From Glebionis coronaria (taxonomy: Eukaryota > Streptophyta > Magnoliopsida > Asterales > Asteraceae), in contig CM046875.1 of assembly GCA_025667525.1 (NCBI GenBank), positions 291,319,147-291,383,146 of the forward strand: a DNA stretch of 64,000 nt, given 5' to 3'. Below the pieces are notes generated by a model. It was given only the letters and a program-made list of their open reading frames with translations, did no database searches and was not told the DNA's origin. Positions 34,091 through 46,000 of this stretch are shown in pieces. Within the stretch, counting starts at the first letter, position 1, and every line of letters starts with the position of its first letter. The translations under genes were made by a program, and so were the position numbers.

Positions 34091-37000
34091 TGATGAGACT
34101 GTATTTATACATAGTCTCATCGTCCAAATCGGGCTTAAAACGCTTAAAATATCATCAAAATACCCAAATATATGCTTGCGTTTGTTCATTGTGTATTTTA
34201 GGTACGGATATCGTAAAATCAACAAAAGATCACAAGAATCAAGCAAAAACGAACACGGGAAATGAAGCCGCACAAAGAACCGGGCCCAAGTATGGAATTT
34301 ACAAAATTGCCCTTGAAGTTTTGAAGAATGTCAAGTTTGTTCCCTTATCTTTAATGACTTGTCACAAATGACCCTCCACTAGTCATTTGTACAAGAAAAA
34401 TCCCTAAAGTTTGAAGATATGTCAAAACAGCCCTTGAAGATTAAAGGAATTGCAAGATTGGTCCTTATTTAATGTTTGAAACTATGCTTGGGCAAATTCA
34501 ACAAGTTGTCCAAAGTTGTTATTAAAGTAAATGGGAATAAAAGCTGGTACAAACTTGATTTGCAAACATTTTGGGAATACAAGGGTCTTTCTTCGCCAGA
34601 CAACCAAACACCACTCCACCTATCTCAGCTCGCCATCTCACCTTGACTTTCTGACCAACCAATCAAATCCCTCTCCCCTTCCACATTACACCCCACTCAC
34701 GTTTAAAAATAACAAATAGTTTAATTGCCTATTTAAACCAAAATAAACGTGGGAAACACTAATCCTCTCCCTAAACCTGCATCAAACACCCATCTTTCTT
34801 ACCAAGAACCCTAATCACTATACTACTTAAATCAAAGGGGTTTTCTATAAATCACTCCAGATCATCAATTTAACATAACTTAAGACTATCCCACACCCAA
34901 AAATACATCCACATACATCCCTGGACCCCCCATGAGATTCCCCTACACCCATCATTTTCACCAAAACCCAAGGAGGGGACATAATCAACGTCCAATAACT
35001 TTTACTTGTCCTCCACACCCAAATCAACGTTCAAGAGGCAATCAAGTGAGTTGTCAATCCAGAAAGATCACATGTCTAGTTTGACTGAATTTTCAAGACT
35101 GAATACTTCAAGGGCAAATTAGGGCTTTTATTCATTAGGGTTTTAGCTTCTAGTAATTTCCTTTCCATTGTATAAATATGGGTGTGTTGTACCCATATTA
35201 GTTTGTTCCAGTTTTTGTGTATTTTTTAAATAGTAATGAAAATGAACTTTTCTTAATGTGCATAACTGAGTTCCTCTTTTACTGTCTTTCCTAGTGTAAA
35301 TTTATATTTGATGCAAGTAGTTTAAAGGATTCATAAGATTTCAGTTTGTAAGAAGGTTTTTTAGAAAATCGTTTTTTTCAAGGTATTAGTATTGAAAAGG
35401 TTTTTCATTAGCTTGATATCAAACCCACATGAAGTGAAAGTGGAGTGGGGGTTTGATTTCAGTTTATATCAAAGCTTTTGTCAAAGTTTTTAGGAAGTTC
35501 GAAGTTTATGGTTTGGAAGATTTTGCATTTCATTTTTTTCTGATTATTAAGCTATAAGCTTGTAAGCCATAAGCTGCTTAACTCATAAGCCAGTCTTGTA
35601 GCTTGTTAATCCATTGGATCAAGTTCACTTGCTCTCTTTCTCTTTTCTTAGCAGGGTTACAAGGTAATTCTTGTTTTTGAAGTATAATAGGGGTGTTCGG
35701 GACTGCTGTAGTCCCCACCTAGTTCATCTCTACATCAATCAAGATCAGCACAAGCCCGAGCTTGTATGGAGATGGCAATGCGGCCATAGTGGGGCCCGGA
35801 TGTGGATCCTACAAGGTAATCCCTAGGCTTAAACCCTCTATGCTTGCATAACTTGTGTGATTTTTGGTTTTTGTGAATTTGATGTTTAGATGTTAGATTC
35901 AGTTGTTATTCATGTTATTTTAGGACTCATATGAATGTTTGAGTATTGGTCAATTTGTTTAATCAAGATTTGAGTGTATTTGGTTTGAAATAGTCCATTT
36001 TTAGAAAATATAGGTGTGTTTGGTACTAGGGTTTAACTGAAATTGGTGACAGATTTTGGTGTTCAATTCTGCTCTTACACACCTTATTTGTTGGCATTTA
36101 GTGTTTGCAGTCATTGGTCTTAGTTTTGATAGGATTTTAAGCAAGTTTGCATGATAATATTTTGGTAAAACATTGAGAAATTCAGCAAGCTTATCTTTCT
36201 GTTTCATTTTGATGATTTTAAGTCTCTAATCTGGTTAGTTGTTAGGAAAGGTGTTTATAGAGGATTGTGTTTAGTCCTGGTGTGTTTTGGTGTTGAACTG
36301 AGCAAGGTTTGGTGAGCCAAAACTCACCAAACTGCCAAGTGCATCAGCAAAGGACCCAAGACCACTTTTCTGTAATTCAGTAACTAATTTGGGCATCTTT
36401 GGTGTGATTTTTGTATTTGGCTTGTGTGTTTTCTGTTTATATTGACTCCCTACACTCCACTGAGTGTAGGGGTGCCTTATTGTCCAACAAAAAGCCCACA
36501 AATAAGCTTTCCTAAGCTTATTGCTCACCAGACACGTTTTTTATAACTAGCAGTGGGAACCAAGTTCCCACTGGTAGTGTAAAACTTGGTACTGCTACAC
36601 AAGCAGACAAATCAGAACACATGTCACTTTCATCCTTTTTACTTTTTTGTCTTTAATGGTAAAATTTAGGAATTAAAACTTGGGTTTAGTTATGTAATTT
36701 TTCTTATTTATTTTCTGATTTTTCTATTTAGTTTATTTTTATTTTACTGTTCATCTCCTATTATTTAGATTTAATTGCAATTTAAATTACTTTTTAATTA
36801 ACTGTTTTTGTCTTTTAGTGTAAAATTTTAATATTTTTCAGTTTTAAAAATGTTCTTAGATTTAGAAAAATATTTTAAGACTTTTAGTTTAAAATGATTT
36901 TACTGTTCACTTTTTTATTAATTCTTAGAATTAATTTAAGTTTAATTAGGGTTTTATTAATAACTGTTTTGTCTTTTAGTGAAAATTTTTACTTTTTTCA

Positions 37001-37651
37001 AACTTTTTCATTTTTCTACTGTTCATTAGTATAATTTAGGATTTATAAAATTGTCAAATTATTTTTTGCATTATTTTAGTATTTTTAATCATTATTTTAG
37101 TCTAAAAATAGTTTTTAGTGTTTTAAAAATAGAAAAATAGTTTTGAAACTTTAGGAAAACTACTTTTTAATCTTTAAATAATATAAGTGAGTTATTAGTT
37201 CAATAAAATAATACTTTGGGCTTTTTCTTAACTATATTTAATTTTAGGGCTTTAATTAGCATTTAAAATTGAATATTTAATTAATAAAAAGTTTAAAAAT
37301 ATATTTATTGGATTTTTATTTTTATTTATATTATTTTAGACTTAGTTTTCATTTTCAATTAATTTTTAGGTTTAATTTTTAATTTTGTCACGTTTTACGT
37401 ATTTAAGTTCGCGTTTTACGTCAAATCGTCGTAGTGTAATCGTAATCGTAGCTCGTCTTTAATTTTTCTCTCTCAACCCAAAAATGTAACTAATCCAAAC
37501 TTTGATTTTATATATTGGCACACTTAATACACACACCTCCTTCGAGAACGAACCCGCATTTATTCGACTTGTCGGTTTTCCTAAATCGTCGAGTTTAATA
37601 CTTGCCACTCATATACGTTTTTCCTAAAACGTGTACGAAAAACCTACATCA
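34091..37651 (+). repeat. 5' LTR of the RT-less gypsy element (3561 bp)
   Basis: It starts TGATGAGACTG and ends CCTACATCA, followed by the primer-binding site. The right LTR matches it throughout but lacks about 585 bp (roughly 35807-36390 here). It holds a TATA box (35171-35178) with an overlapping hairpin, and a CCCTACACTC/GAGTGTAGGG hairpin at about 36447-36474. The second half is very AT-rich. Open frames inside are not credible genes. Confidence 0.9.
35171..35178 (+). promoter_or_regulatory. LTR TATA box with adjacent hairpin
   Basis: TATAAATA, overlapping the arm of AATATGGGT-gtgttgt-ACCCATATT (35175-35199). The counterpart is at 56665-56672. Confidence 0.55.
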
Positions 37652-37656
37652 ATTTT

Positions 37657-37673
37657 TGGCTCCGCTGCCGTGG
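37657..37673 (+). promoter_or_regulatory. Primer-binding site, Asp-tRNA-like
   Basis: TGGCTCCGCTGCCGTGG, five bases after the LTR. It is close to the TGGCGCCGTTGCCGGGG site common in Athila/Tat elements, which I take to match tRNA-Asp. Confidence 0.65.
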
Positions 37674-38498
37674 AGGTGTTTTTGTGTTGCCATTATTAGT
37701 ATCGTGTTTGTGTGAGTAGTGCGTTTTTTCTTTTCAATTTTTGGAAAGCGTAAATATCGTACATACTCATTTTTGTTATTTTTCTCTATTATATTATAGT
37801 ATCCAAATAAATCGTGTTTAATTTTCCTAAATTAAACACACAACAATCATTTTACTATATTGTAGATATCCCATATTCGTTTTCGTTTTTCTTGTGAATA
37901 TATTAATATATTGTACTACGTAGAACAATAAATACACAAGTACTCCAAAAGCGTGAAAACGCAACCTTGATTCGGGATTTCATCACTCGATCATTGTATT
38001 CGAATCCAAAGCAAAAGTTTAAAGGGAAAATAGATAAATACTTTCGTGAGGCTTAATTTTGATTAACACAAACTATAAGGTGGGTATAAGGCGGTTGTAT
38101 TTCACGACCTAAGGGAAAAAGGCTCTTAAGTGCTTAGCGCCGCCTCGTTTCCCCCGCTTGCTTGTGCGTGTTTTGAGAAAGAGGGCTAATCGAGGGTTTA
38201 CCGCCCAAGTATTATCTATGTATCATATATATTTGCTTGTTTTCAAGATTAAACCCTCTTGAACGTTTTGGTGTTCCACCAACGTTCTAAAGTCATCGAA
38301 CGCGTTCACTCCATGTGATTGTTTTCATTCTTTGAGGAAATGGAGAAGATCGATTCGAGGAGAGATTTGTAGATTTGAGTCTCCGTAATACATTCAAAAA
38401 TCCAAAAAAATTAAAAACAATCAAAAACCAAAAAAATTGAAAAATCGAAAAACCCCAAAAAGAATCTTCTTTGCTACCACCCATTCTACGCTTAGTGC
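37674..38498 (+). other. 5' leader of the RT-less gypsy element
   Basis: Non-coding, 825 bp, with no conserved signal recognised. Confidence 0.6.
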
Positions 38499-39580
38499 AT
38501 GCGCACTCGATCGAATGATTATTCTAATTCTAGCGACGCGTCGAATCGACGCAATCGTAATCGAAGGAATCGACGACGTAGACGAGATTTAGAAACCGAC
38601 GTTCCTAATATCGTTGTTGAAGAAACCGTAGAGGAGATGGCCGACAATCGTTCGATGATGGAATTGCTCCAAGCACCCACCGAGGGTTATGGAGACGCGA
38701 TCGTAATTCCCGCTATAGAAGCGGAGAATTTTGAGATTAAGAGCGGAATGCTTTCGTTAATTCAAGCTACGAAGTTTCGAGGTCGTGAAGCCGACAATCC
38801 TCACGACCATATTCGGAATTTTGATCGTCTTTTGGCCACGAGCAAGTTTAAGAACGTCGACATCGATGTCGTCAAGCTTATGCTTTTTCCGTACTCGCTC
38901 GATGATGCCCCCAAGGATTGGTACGAGAAAGAGCCACCTAATTCCATAACTACTTGGAAGGATCTCGTTTCCAAGTTCGTTAATTATTTTTTCCCACCGT
39001 CTAAGACGACGTTTTTCAAAAATGAAATTACGAAATTTGAGCAAAAACCGAATGAATCTTTTAGAGACGCGTGTGATCGTTTTAAGGAATTGCTTAGGCA
39101 ATGTCCTCACCATGATTTTTCTGAGTTGCACCAAATCGATACGTTTTACAACGGTCTTTATTTTCAAGAACAAGATTCGTTGAATTCCGCCGCCGGTGGC
39201 AACGTTTTGTGTAAGACTCCGAAAGATGCATTGATAATTATCGAAAACCGATCCAAGGTTTACCAACTCCGCAACGCACCGAGTGTTGCCAATGTCGCCA
39301 ATGTTAGTAGTTCTAATCGCGACATTGAGAGGGTTGATGTGAAATTCGACAAGTTGACGAATGTGTTTACGTCTTTTCTCGTCGAAATGAAAAAGAAAGA
39401 CGCTCCCGCCCCAGTGAAAGCGGTTGAGGTTTCGTGTACGTTTTGTGGTGGACCTCATAATTATTACGAGTGTGCGGCTACGGATGGCCAAACTTCGAAT
39501 GTGAGTGCGTTAAATGGAAACAACAATTTTCAAAATTAAAATAACGCGGGTCCATCACAACAAGGCAATTATAACCAAGG
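38499..39580 (+). pseudogene. Gag (N-terminal and capsid part) of the RT-less gypsy element
   Basis: It starts at ATG 38499. An Arg/Asn-rich basic stretch (residues ~17-30) is followed by an acidic linker and then a retrotransposon Gag domain (about residues 80-245), with motifs FPYSLDDAPKDWYEKEPP and FFPPSKTTFFKNEITKFEQK. A CX2CX3HX4C knuckle, CTFCGGPHNYYEC, lies near residue 320. A TAA at 39537-39539 ends the open part; the same frame continues a few codons in Asn/Gln-rich sequence until the Athila-like element cuts it at 39580. The frame resumes at 51035. Gag would build the particle and bind RNA. Apart from that stop and the insertion it is well kept. Confidence 0.85.
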
Positions 39581-39882
39581 TAATACTCGGTTTTGCAACA
39601 AAGTATGAAAGTTCGTTGAACCGATCTTTTCGAATTGACTATTGGTTCAAAGTGCGACTCAATCGTCTTTTGGTGAAAAAGAGAATGGTTTGGTTTTTAT
39701 TATCTATTTTAAAATAATAGCAAGAAATTTAAGTGTCGTTGAGTAAAGTAGAAGTTTAAAGATTAATACTAAAATGACGAGTTAAAATTAAATGCTTGAA
39801 AAACTTAAAGACTAGATTAAGAAAATTACTTAAACACTTAACAAAACTATCACTTGGAGACTATGTAAAAACAATAAACTCT

Positions 39883-40340
39883 AATCGGAATACAAATGAC
39901 CACTGATCGGAATATCTCAAAATGGCTGCAATCAGAATATGGGCGTCAATAGCCCAGATCGGAATATATTCCGATCTGGTGATCGGAATATGGGAAATGA
40001 GGCTGTCGGAATGTTTACAAACACACTCAATCGGAATGTCCAAAGATGACACAATCGGAATATTGATAAACACACCCAATCGGAATAACTAGAAAGTTAT
40101 ACTAATCGGAATACGGGGTAAAGACCCAATCAGAATATACCAAAAACTTACCGTCGGAATATACAAACCCTAATCCGATCACTTTGATCGGAATAAATGG
40201 GATACTTGGTCGGAATACTAACTGCTCAAATCGGAACCCCTTAAAACCCTTTTCCGATTAACCAATCGGAAAGAGGGGTGTTGGTGGCTGCTCGGAATGT
40301 CACGATCGGAAAGGGGTTTGTACCCTTTCCGAAATATATG
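39883..40340 (-). repeat. Array of about 20 TATTCCGAT motifs in the LTR
   Basis: On the plus strand AATCGGAATA, GATCGGAATA and GTCGGAATG recur about every 20-25 bp with unrelated spacers. Copies at 39954-39979 face each other and form CCAGATCGGAATA and its exact inverse. The array is repeated at 49574-50032. Confidence 0.85.
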
Positions 40341-40892
40341 GGATTCGGTAAATAAGCCAAGGAATAAGCTAATATGATAAGCTTATCCCCAAACTAGGAC
40401 GAATAAAAAATAAACCGGATCAAATAAGCACAATTATCAACTTATCTAAACTCAAAATAAACAAACTTTTAGATCAAACAATAAAAACATGAACTTTTTA
40501 AGAAAACTTTTTATAAGTAAATAAGCTAATCATAAAAATAAGCCAATAAGCACAAGAATCTCAAAGCTTATTCGTATGAAAACTTAAGTAATGATCAAAA
40601 GATTAACTTTTTAAGCACGAAATCATTAAGAACAACACGGATCATATGAAATTCGCACCAAAATCAATCTAAGATCAAAGAAAGGTAGAATGAGATTTAG
40701 GATTAGAAGCTTAAATAGAACTTGATTAATGAAAAATAAGCAATACAAATGTTTAATCTTGAAAGACAAATGAAAAGATGAAACTTAGTGAGAGAAAGTT
40801 TAAGACTTTCTCTCTCTAAAAACTAGAAAAGTGCAAAAATGAAATAAACTAAAAATTAAAGACTAACTCCCTCCTAATGACTATTAGGAGGG

Positions 40893-40900
40893 TATTTATA
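40893..40900 (-). promoter_or_regulatory. LTR TATA box
   Basis: TATAAATA on the minus strand in the context CCCTATAAATACCC; counterpart at 50584-50591. Confidence 0.6.
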
Positions 40901-41339
40901 GGGAAGGTGGAAGGAGTGCATGTGTTGCATCTTCTTTCTTTCTTTCTTCACGTCTTCTCGACTCGACTTTAATTCTTTGTCTTTTGTCGATGTCGTGTCG
41001 GGATTTGAACTTGTCTTTTAATTTTCTTCTTCTATTAGACTTAAGTTCTTCGACTTCGTTAAACTTCCGTCTTTAGAGTTTTTCTTCGATAAATCTTCAG
41101 AATAGGTCTTGGACTTCCGTTCTTTTTGCACTCTTGATCTTTTGACTTCGTCTTTTCCCGTTTTCTTCGATAAAAGCCCGTGAAAGCCCGTGTTTTCTTC
41201 CTTTTTCATGTTATGGTCTTAAAACACAATAAAAACACAAACCACGCATAATTCCGACTTTTACGACATAAATCACACGTTTTGGTCTTGTTATTATTGG
41301 AAATAAGTGGTAAAAGGATAAGTGTTTTCACACTTATTA

Positions 41340-43377
41340 AATCCCCTACACTTGACCATTGCAATGCCCTCATGCAATGCATTAATTTTAAAGCACGGTT
41401 TACATTTTCCATCATAAATAACCCACCTTGGCTTTTATTAAATACTAAACATAAAAAGATAGAAACAGGTAAAGAAATTAAAAACTTACATTGGGTTTTG
41501 GCTGCCATGAACGTTTATCATCCTCAAGTTTCACGTTCCCCATACCAAGCTTAAAAACGATATCATTGTTATTATAAGTTAGCAAACTATCATGAACTCA
41601 TGTGGGCCAATTATTCACTTAGACTCCCTTATTTCTTGGTGTATCTCTTATATTTTATTTTTGTCTTGAATGATCACGAGGATGCATTGTTTGACTTATT
41701 TCGATAGTTATTTAGGCCGAAAATAAAGTGCACGATTTAATCAATAGTTAGCTAAAGGACCAAATCTTTTAAAACTGCTTCTCGGGACCTCATAAAGTTC
41801 ATATCTTGGCATAACTCGCTTCACGATTTGAGACCTTTCTCGGACCGATATTTAGCAGCGACTTCATACTTCGAATCTTGAGAGACGTTCAGGAAATAAT
41901 GGCCTTCTCTTCATAATAGGAATTTCTTCACTTGAAGTTTTGAGAGATTCTTCATCTTTGGACCACGACTTCTTCATTTTTCTCCAATCTTTATTTTGGA
42001 CTTTGATATACAACGATCCGCCTCCTTTTAGGACTTGGATCTATTTATCCTCATACCTTGTTAGGGTCTTTTTGGATAGACTTCTCCATAATCTTTTGGG
42101 GAGTATTTGATTTTGGTCGTGTGTCTCGATCCTTCATATTGATTTTCGATAAATGATTCTTCACATCACTTTTGGATCTTTAGCAACAAACTGTAGCCCT
42201 CATGCCTTGTTAGGGCCTTTTCGGAATCGCCAATCTTCGCATCCCGCTTCAATAAGTTATGCCTTGGCTATGAACTCTAATCCGTACCGAGCAACTTTTA
42301 AACGATCTGGGGCTAGAAGCTAAGTAACCTTTTAAATCGTACAACCTTATTTATTGCAGATAAATTTATTAACAAGCGAAGAGAGAATAAGCTTATAATT
42401 AACTCACATAAATTCACGAAAGAGTATCGAACTTATAATTGACTCTATCATCTCTCGTTCTCCACAGTTTAAAATCTCAAGTAATGAGACTCGTGGATGC
42501 TTAGCCTATTAAATCAAAGTTTTGGGTTTTCGAGTCATCTATAGGATCTTGCAACTTCTTAGACTTTTTCAAGTTTAGAAATCGTATTTTAAAGTTCCCT
42601 TGATAAACAACTCTCTAGGATCAATTATAAGAACTTGCGAAAAGTTCGTGTTCTTAACCCGTGAGAGTTAAGACTTTCGTGTTTTATAGCTCCCTATATA
42701 AAAGCCTAGCAAAACTTGACTTAAACACGTTAAAGATACTAGCTAGAGTAAACTTATATAAGTAAACTCGGGTTGAGTCAAAATGTTCACGACTAAGAAA
42801 AATTTAAAACCACTTTATTGAAGATTTATTCTAGCAAGGAAAGAAAATAAACATAATAAAGGAAAATGCAACTATACAACTAGGCCAAAATAGATTAAAA
42901 ATTTTGAAAATGTCAAAAAATAAAATTTTCCGGTTAAAATGAGGGCAAATTCATGGAAAAGACCACTTACTTCGATAGAAGTCCCCCTACACATGAGATA
43001 AACATTGTCCTCAATGTTTAAGCATGTGGGAGTAAACTCCCCTACACTTAGGACATTGTGCACATTGTTTATATCTTGCTAAGGAAAGGGCAACTAAAGT
43101 GAATTCAATGTGAACATATAAAATATGAAATATTGAATCACAAGAGTTTAGGATAGAACCGGGAAGATGGTAACACGGTATCACGGTTCGTAAAAAGTCA
43201 TCAAGGTGGATCTTTGAAGCTTTAATCCCTGCACAGCACAAGAAACAAGACAACAAACACATACGGGGCTCCCCCTACACTTATTATGAAAGCAGTAAAG
43301 GATAGATCACGGGTTGCCTCCCGAGAAGCGCTTGTTTTTTATCACCGAGTCACGAGCCTGACTCAACCCAATTTAGT
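41340..43377 (-). other. 3' noncoding region of the Athila-like element
   Basis: Polypurine tract at 41340-41357 (complement AAGTGTAGGGGATT), conserved block at 41556-41688, palindrome at 43000-43019, and more GTGTAGGGG motifs near 42984, 43043 and 43271. It matches 1337-3382 over most of its length. There is no envelope-like gene; the short open frames here have no recognised domain. Confidence 0.75.
41556..41688 (-). other. Conserved noncoding block, second copy
   Basis: Reverse complement begins AATGCATCCTCGTGATCATT and ends near ATAATAACAATGATATCGTT. Compare 3029-3160 and 55199-55330. Confidence 0.7.
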
Positions 43378-45240
43378 TCATGGGGAACGTGGTGAGGATG
43401 GAATCATCTCATGGGAGATGTCCTCACCAAAGTATAGCTTCAAACGCTGGCCATTCACCTTGAAATTGGGCCCATTCGGCTGAGAAAGCTCAATGGTCCC
43501 ATATGGAAAGACTTTGGTGACGGTGAATGGACCAGACCAGCGGCTCTTCAACTTGCCAGAGAAGATCTTCAACCGAGAGTTAAAAAGTAAGACTTGATCA
43601 CCAACGTGGAACTCTCGGTTCTTGATTTTTGCGTCATGAATGATCTTCGTCTTCTCCTTGTAGATCAGCGAGTTCTCATAAGCTTCATTCCTCAGTTCGT
43701 TGAGCTCGTTGAGTTGAATCTTGCGATGATCACCGGCTTTGTTGATGTCGAAGTTAGCCCACTTCAAGGCCCAGTGCGCCTTATGTTCCAGCTCGATGGG
43801 AAGGTGGCATGCTTTTCCGTACACAAGACGATAAGGTGTACAACCGATCGGGGTCTTATAAGCAGTACGGAGAGCCCACAGAGCATCATCTAACTTATCG
43901 GCCCATGCGGCGCGATGCTCTCTCACAGTACGCTCCAAAATTCGCTTCAATCCACGGTTGGATATCTCGGCTTGCCCATTGGTTTGGGGATGATAGGCGG
44001 TGGAAAGACGGTGATTGACACCATACTTAGCCATGACTCTTGCAAATTGATCGTTGCAAAAATGAGTCCCGCGGTCACTTATGATAGAACAAGGAACGCC
44101 AAATCGAGCAAAAAGCTGCTTCAAAAAGTTCACAACCACCCTCGCATCGTTTGTAGGGAGAGCCTTGGCTTCAACCCATTTAGAAACGTAGTCAACGGCG
44201 ACGAGGATGTACTTGTTCCCTTTGGATGATGGAAATGGCCCCATAAAGTCGATGCCCCATACGTCAAAGATTTCACATTCTTGTATGAAATTTTGAGGCA
44301 TCTCATCTTTATGTGTGATCTTGCCTTGTCTTTGGCAAGCATCACAATGCTTAACCATTTCGTGAGCGTCACGATAAATGGTGGGCCAATAGAATCCATA
44401 ATCAAACACTTTTTTAGCGGTGTAGTTGGGACCAAAGTGACCACCAGTGGGTCCTTTGTGGCAAGCTTGGAGAATGTCAAAAGCTGCCGGTCCGTCAACA
44501 CAACGACGAATGATCAGATCAGCACATTGTTTGAATAGATAAGGAACATCCCAAAAGTAAGTCTTAACATCATTCAAGAACTTCTTCTTTTGTTGGGATG
44601 TTAACCCTTTGATGAGAATACCACCCGCTAAGTAGTTTGCAATGTCCACAAACCACGGGGTGTCATCAAGATTGAGATTTATAGACATTAAGGTCTCAAG
44701 GGGGAAAGAGTCATTGATCTCTTTGTTCGGATGATCCCCTTGATATGGGTCCTCAAGTCTGCTCAGATGATCCGCGGCCAGGTTTTCGGCTCCCTTCTTG
44801 TCACGAATTTCAATGTTGAATTCTTGAAGGAGTAAAACCCAGCGAAGGAGTCTTGGCTTAGAATCATGCTTAGTCATCAAGTAATTCAACGCGGAATGGT
44901 CCGTGTATACGATGGTGGGGGATAAAACAAGATAGGAGCGAAATTTTTCAAAAGCATAGACAACAGCTAAAAGCTCTTTTTCGGTTGTCGTATAATGCAA
45001 TTGAGCCCCCGTCATTGTTTTGCTAGCATAATGGATAGGTTGGAAGTGTTTATTCACTCTTTGACCCAAAACCGCACCAATAGCAAAGTCGCTAGCATCG
45101 CACATCAATTCAAAAGGCAGCTCCCAATTAGGGGTAACCAAGACCGGTGCCTTAGTTAGCTTATCCTTAAGAAGATTGAAGGCTTCGAGACATTCTTTAG
45201 AAAAGATAAAAGGAGTATCTTTTTCCAAGAGGTGGGTCAT
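43378..45240 (-). CDS. RNase H and integrase of the Athila-like element
   Basis: One open frame of 620 codons. RNase H: Asp in [16 protein letters not shown], Glu in [18 protein letters not shown], Asp in YTDHSAL and Asp in AADHLSR. The zinc-binding HHCC domain follows ([11 protein letters not shown] ... [10 protein letters not shown]). The integrase core has all three acids: [15 protein letters not shown] and [12 protein letters not shown]. The C-terminal part has the SRWSGPFTV (GPF/Y) motif. RNase H removes RNA from the hybrid; integrase inserts the DNA copy. A stop at its 5' side separates it from RT, so it lacks a natural start. The domains look intact and this could be a recent copy. Confidence 0.92.
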   Translation of the reverse strand: MTHLLEKDTPFIFSKECLEAFNLLKDKLTKAPVLVTPNWELPFELMCDASDFAIGAVLGQRVNKHFQPIHYASKTMTGAQLHYTTTEKELLAVVYAFEKFRSYLVLSPTIVYTDHSALNYLMTKHDSKPRLLRWVLLLQEFNIEIRDKKGAENLAADHLSRLEDPYQGDHPNKEINDSFPLETLMSINLNLDDTPWFVDIANYLAGGILIKGLTSQQKKKFLNDVKTYFWDVPYLFKQCADLIIRRCVDGPAAFDILQACHKGPTGGHFGPNYTAKKVFDYGFYWPTIYRDAHEMVKHCDACQRQGKITHKDEMPQNFIQECEIFDVWGIDFMGPFPSSKGNKYILVAVDYVSKWVEAKALPTNDARVVVNFLKQLFARFGVPCSIISDRGTHFCNDQFARVMAKYGVNHRLSTAYHPQTNGQAEISNRGLKRILERTVREHRAAWADKLDDALWALRTAYKTPIGCTPYRLVYGKACHLPIELEHKAHWALKWANFDINKAGDHRKIQLNELNELRNEAYENSLIYKEKTKIIHDAKIKNREFHVGDQVLLFNSRLKIFSGKLKSRWSGPFTVTKVFPYGTIELSQPNGPNFKVNGQRLKLYFGEDISHEMIPSSPRSP

Positions 45241-46000
45241 CGGGCGAGCGATTTTAGAGAAATCCTGAATGAATCAACTATAGAAGCCCGCATGACCCAA
45301 CAAACTTCTCACACCCTTCACGGTTGAAGGTGGAGGTAATTTGGCTATGACATCTACTTTAGCACGGTCGACTTCAAGACCGGCTTTAGAGATTTTGTGT
45401 CCTAGCACAATGCCTTCTTTTACCATAAAATGGCATTTTTCCCAATTTAGAACAAGGCGAGTGTCTTCGCACCGCTTAAGCATACGTTCTAGATTGGCAA
45501 GGCAAGAAGAGAAGGAATCCCCGAAGACCGAGAAATCATCCATGAAGACCTCCATGGTTTGCTCAACCATGTCATGGAAGATAGCCAACATGCACCTTTG
45601 GAATGTCCCGGGGGCATTGCATAAGCCAAAAGGCATTCTTTTGTAAGCAAATGTGCCATAGGGATAAGTGAATGATGTCTTCTCTTGATCTTGGGGATCG
45701 ATGGGTATTTGGAAATAACCCGAGAAACCATCAAGAAAGCAGTAATAATCATTACCCGCTAGACGTTCAAGCATTTGGTCCATAAAAGGTAGAGGGAAAT
45801 GATCCTTTCTCGTGGCATCATTGAGTTTGCGGTAGTCTATACAAACTCTCCACCCAGTAACGAGATGGGTAGGAATTAACTCGTTGTTTGCATTGGGCAC
45901 AACGGTGATTCCCGCCTTTCTTAGGCACACAATGGACTGGACTAACCCATGGTGAATCCGAAATAGGGTATATCATACCCGCATCAAGAAGTTTGATAAC
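45241..46000 (-). pseudogene. Reverse transcriptase of the Athila-like element
   Basis: The open part (45274-45930) carries GWRVCIDYRKLNDATRKDHF, then DGFSGYFQIPI, MPFGLCNAPGTFQRCM and the catalytic FMDD in VFMDDFSVFG, and near its end GHAGFY, the usual start of the RT thumb. Three lesions are visible: a TAG (45998-46000) where the preceding frame ends, a frameshift near 45930 in a G/A-rich run, and a TGA (about 45271-45273) before the RNase H frame. The RT copies the element RNA. All catalytic motifs in view are intact. Confidence 0.9.

Larger units (their letters stand above)
39581..41339 (-). repeat. 3' LTR of the Athila-like element (1759 bp)
   Basis: Near-identical to 49272-51029. It contains about 20 copies of ATCGGAATA (39883-40340), a perfect 26-bp palindrome (39954-39979) and a minus-strand TATA box (40893-40900). 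Confidence 0.93.

Noticed and set aside
34090..34371. Open frames of about 80-95 codons in the gypsy LTR (also 55512-55866)
   Set aside because: Present in both LTRs, but the frames shift between copies and match no family.
38757..39491. 244-codon frame on the minus strand
   Set aside because: Antisense shadow of the gag frame at 38499-39539.
41206..41508. Envelope-like gene after integrase in the Athila-like element
   Set aside because: The only frame there is short, lies across the LTR boundary and has no signal peptide or convincing membrane segment.
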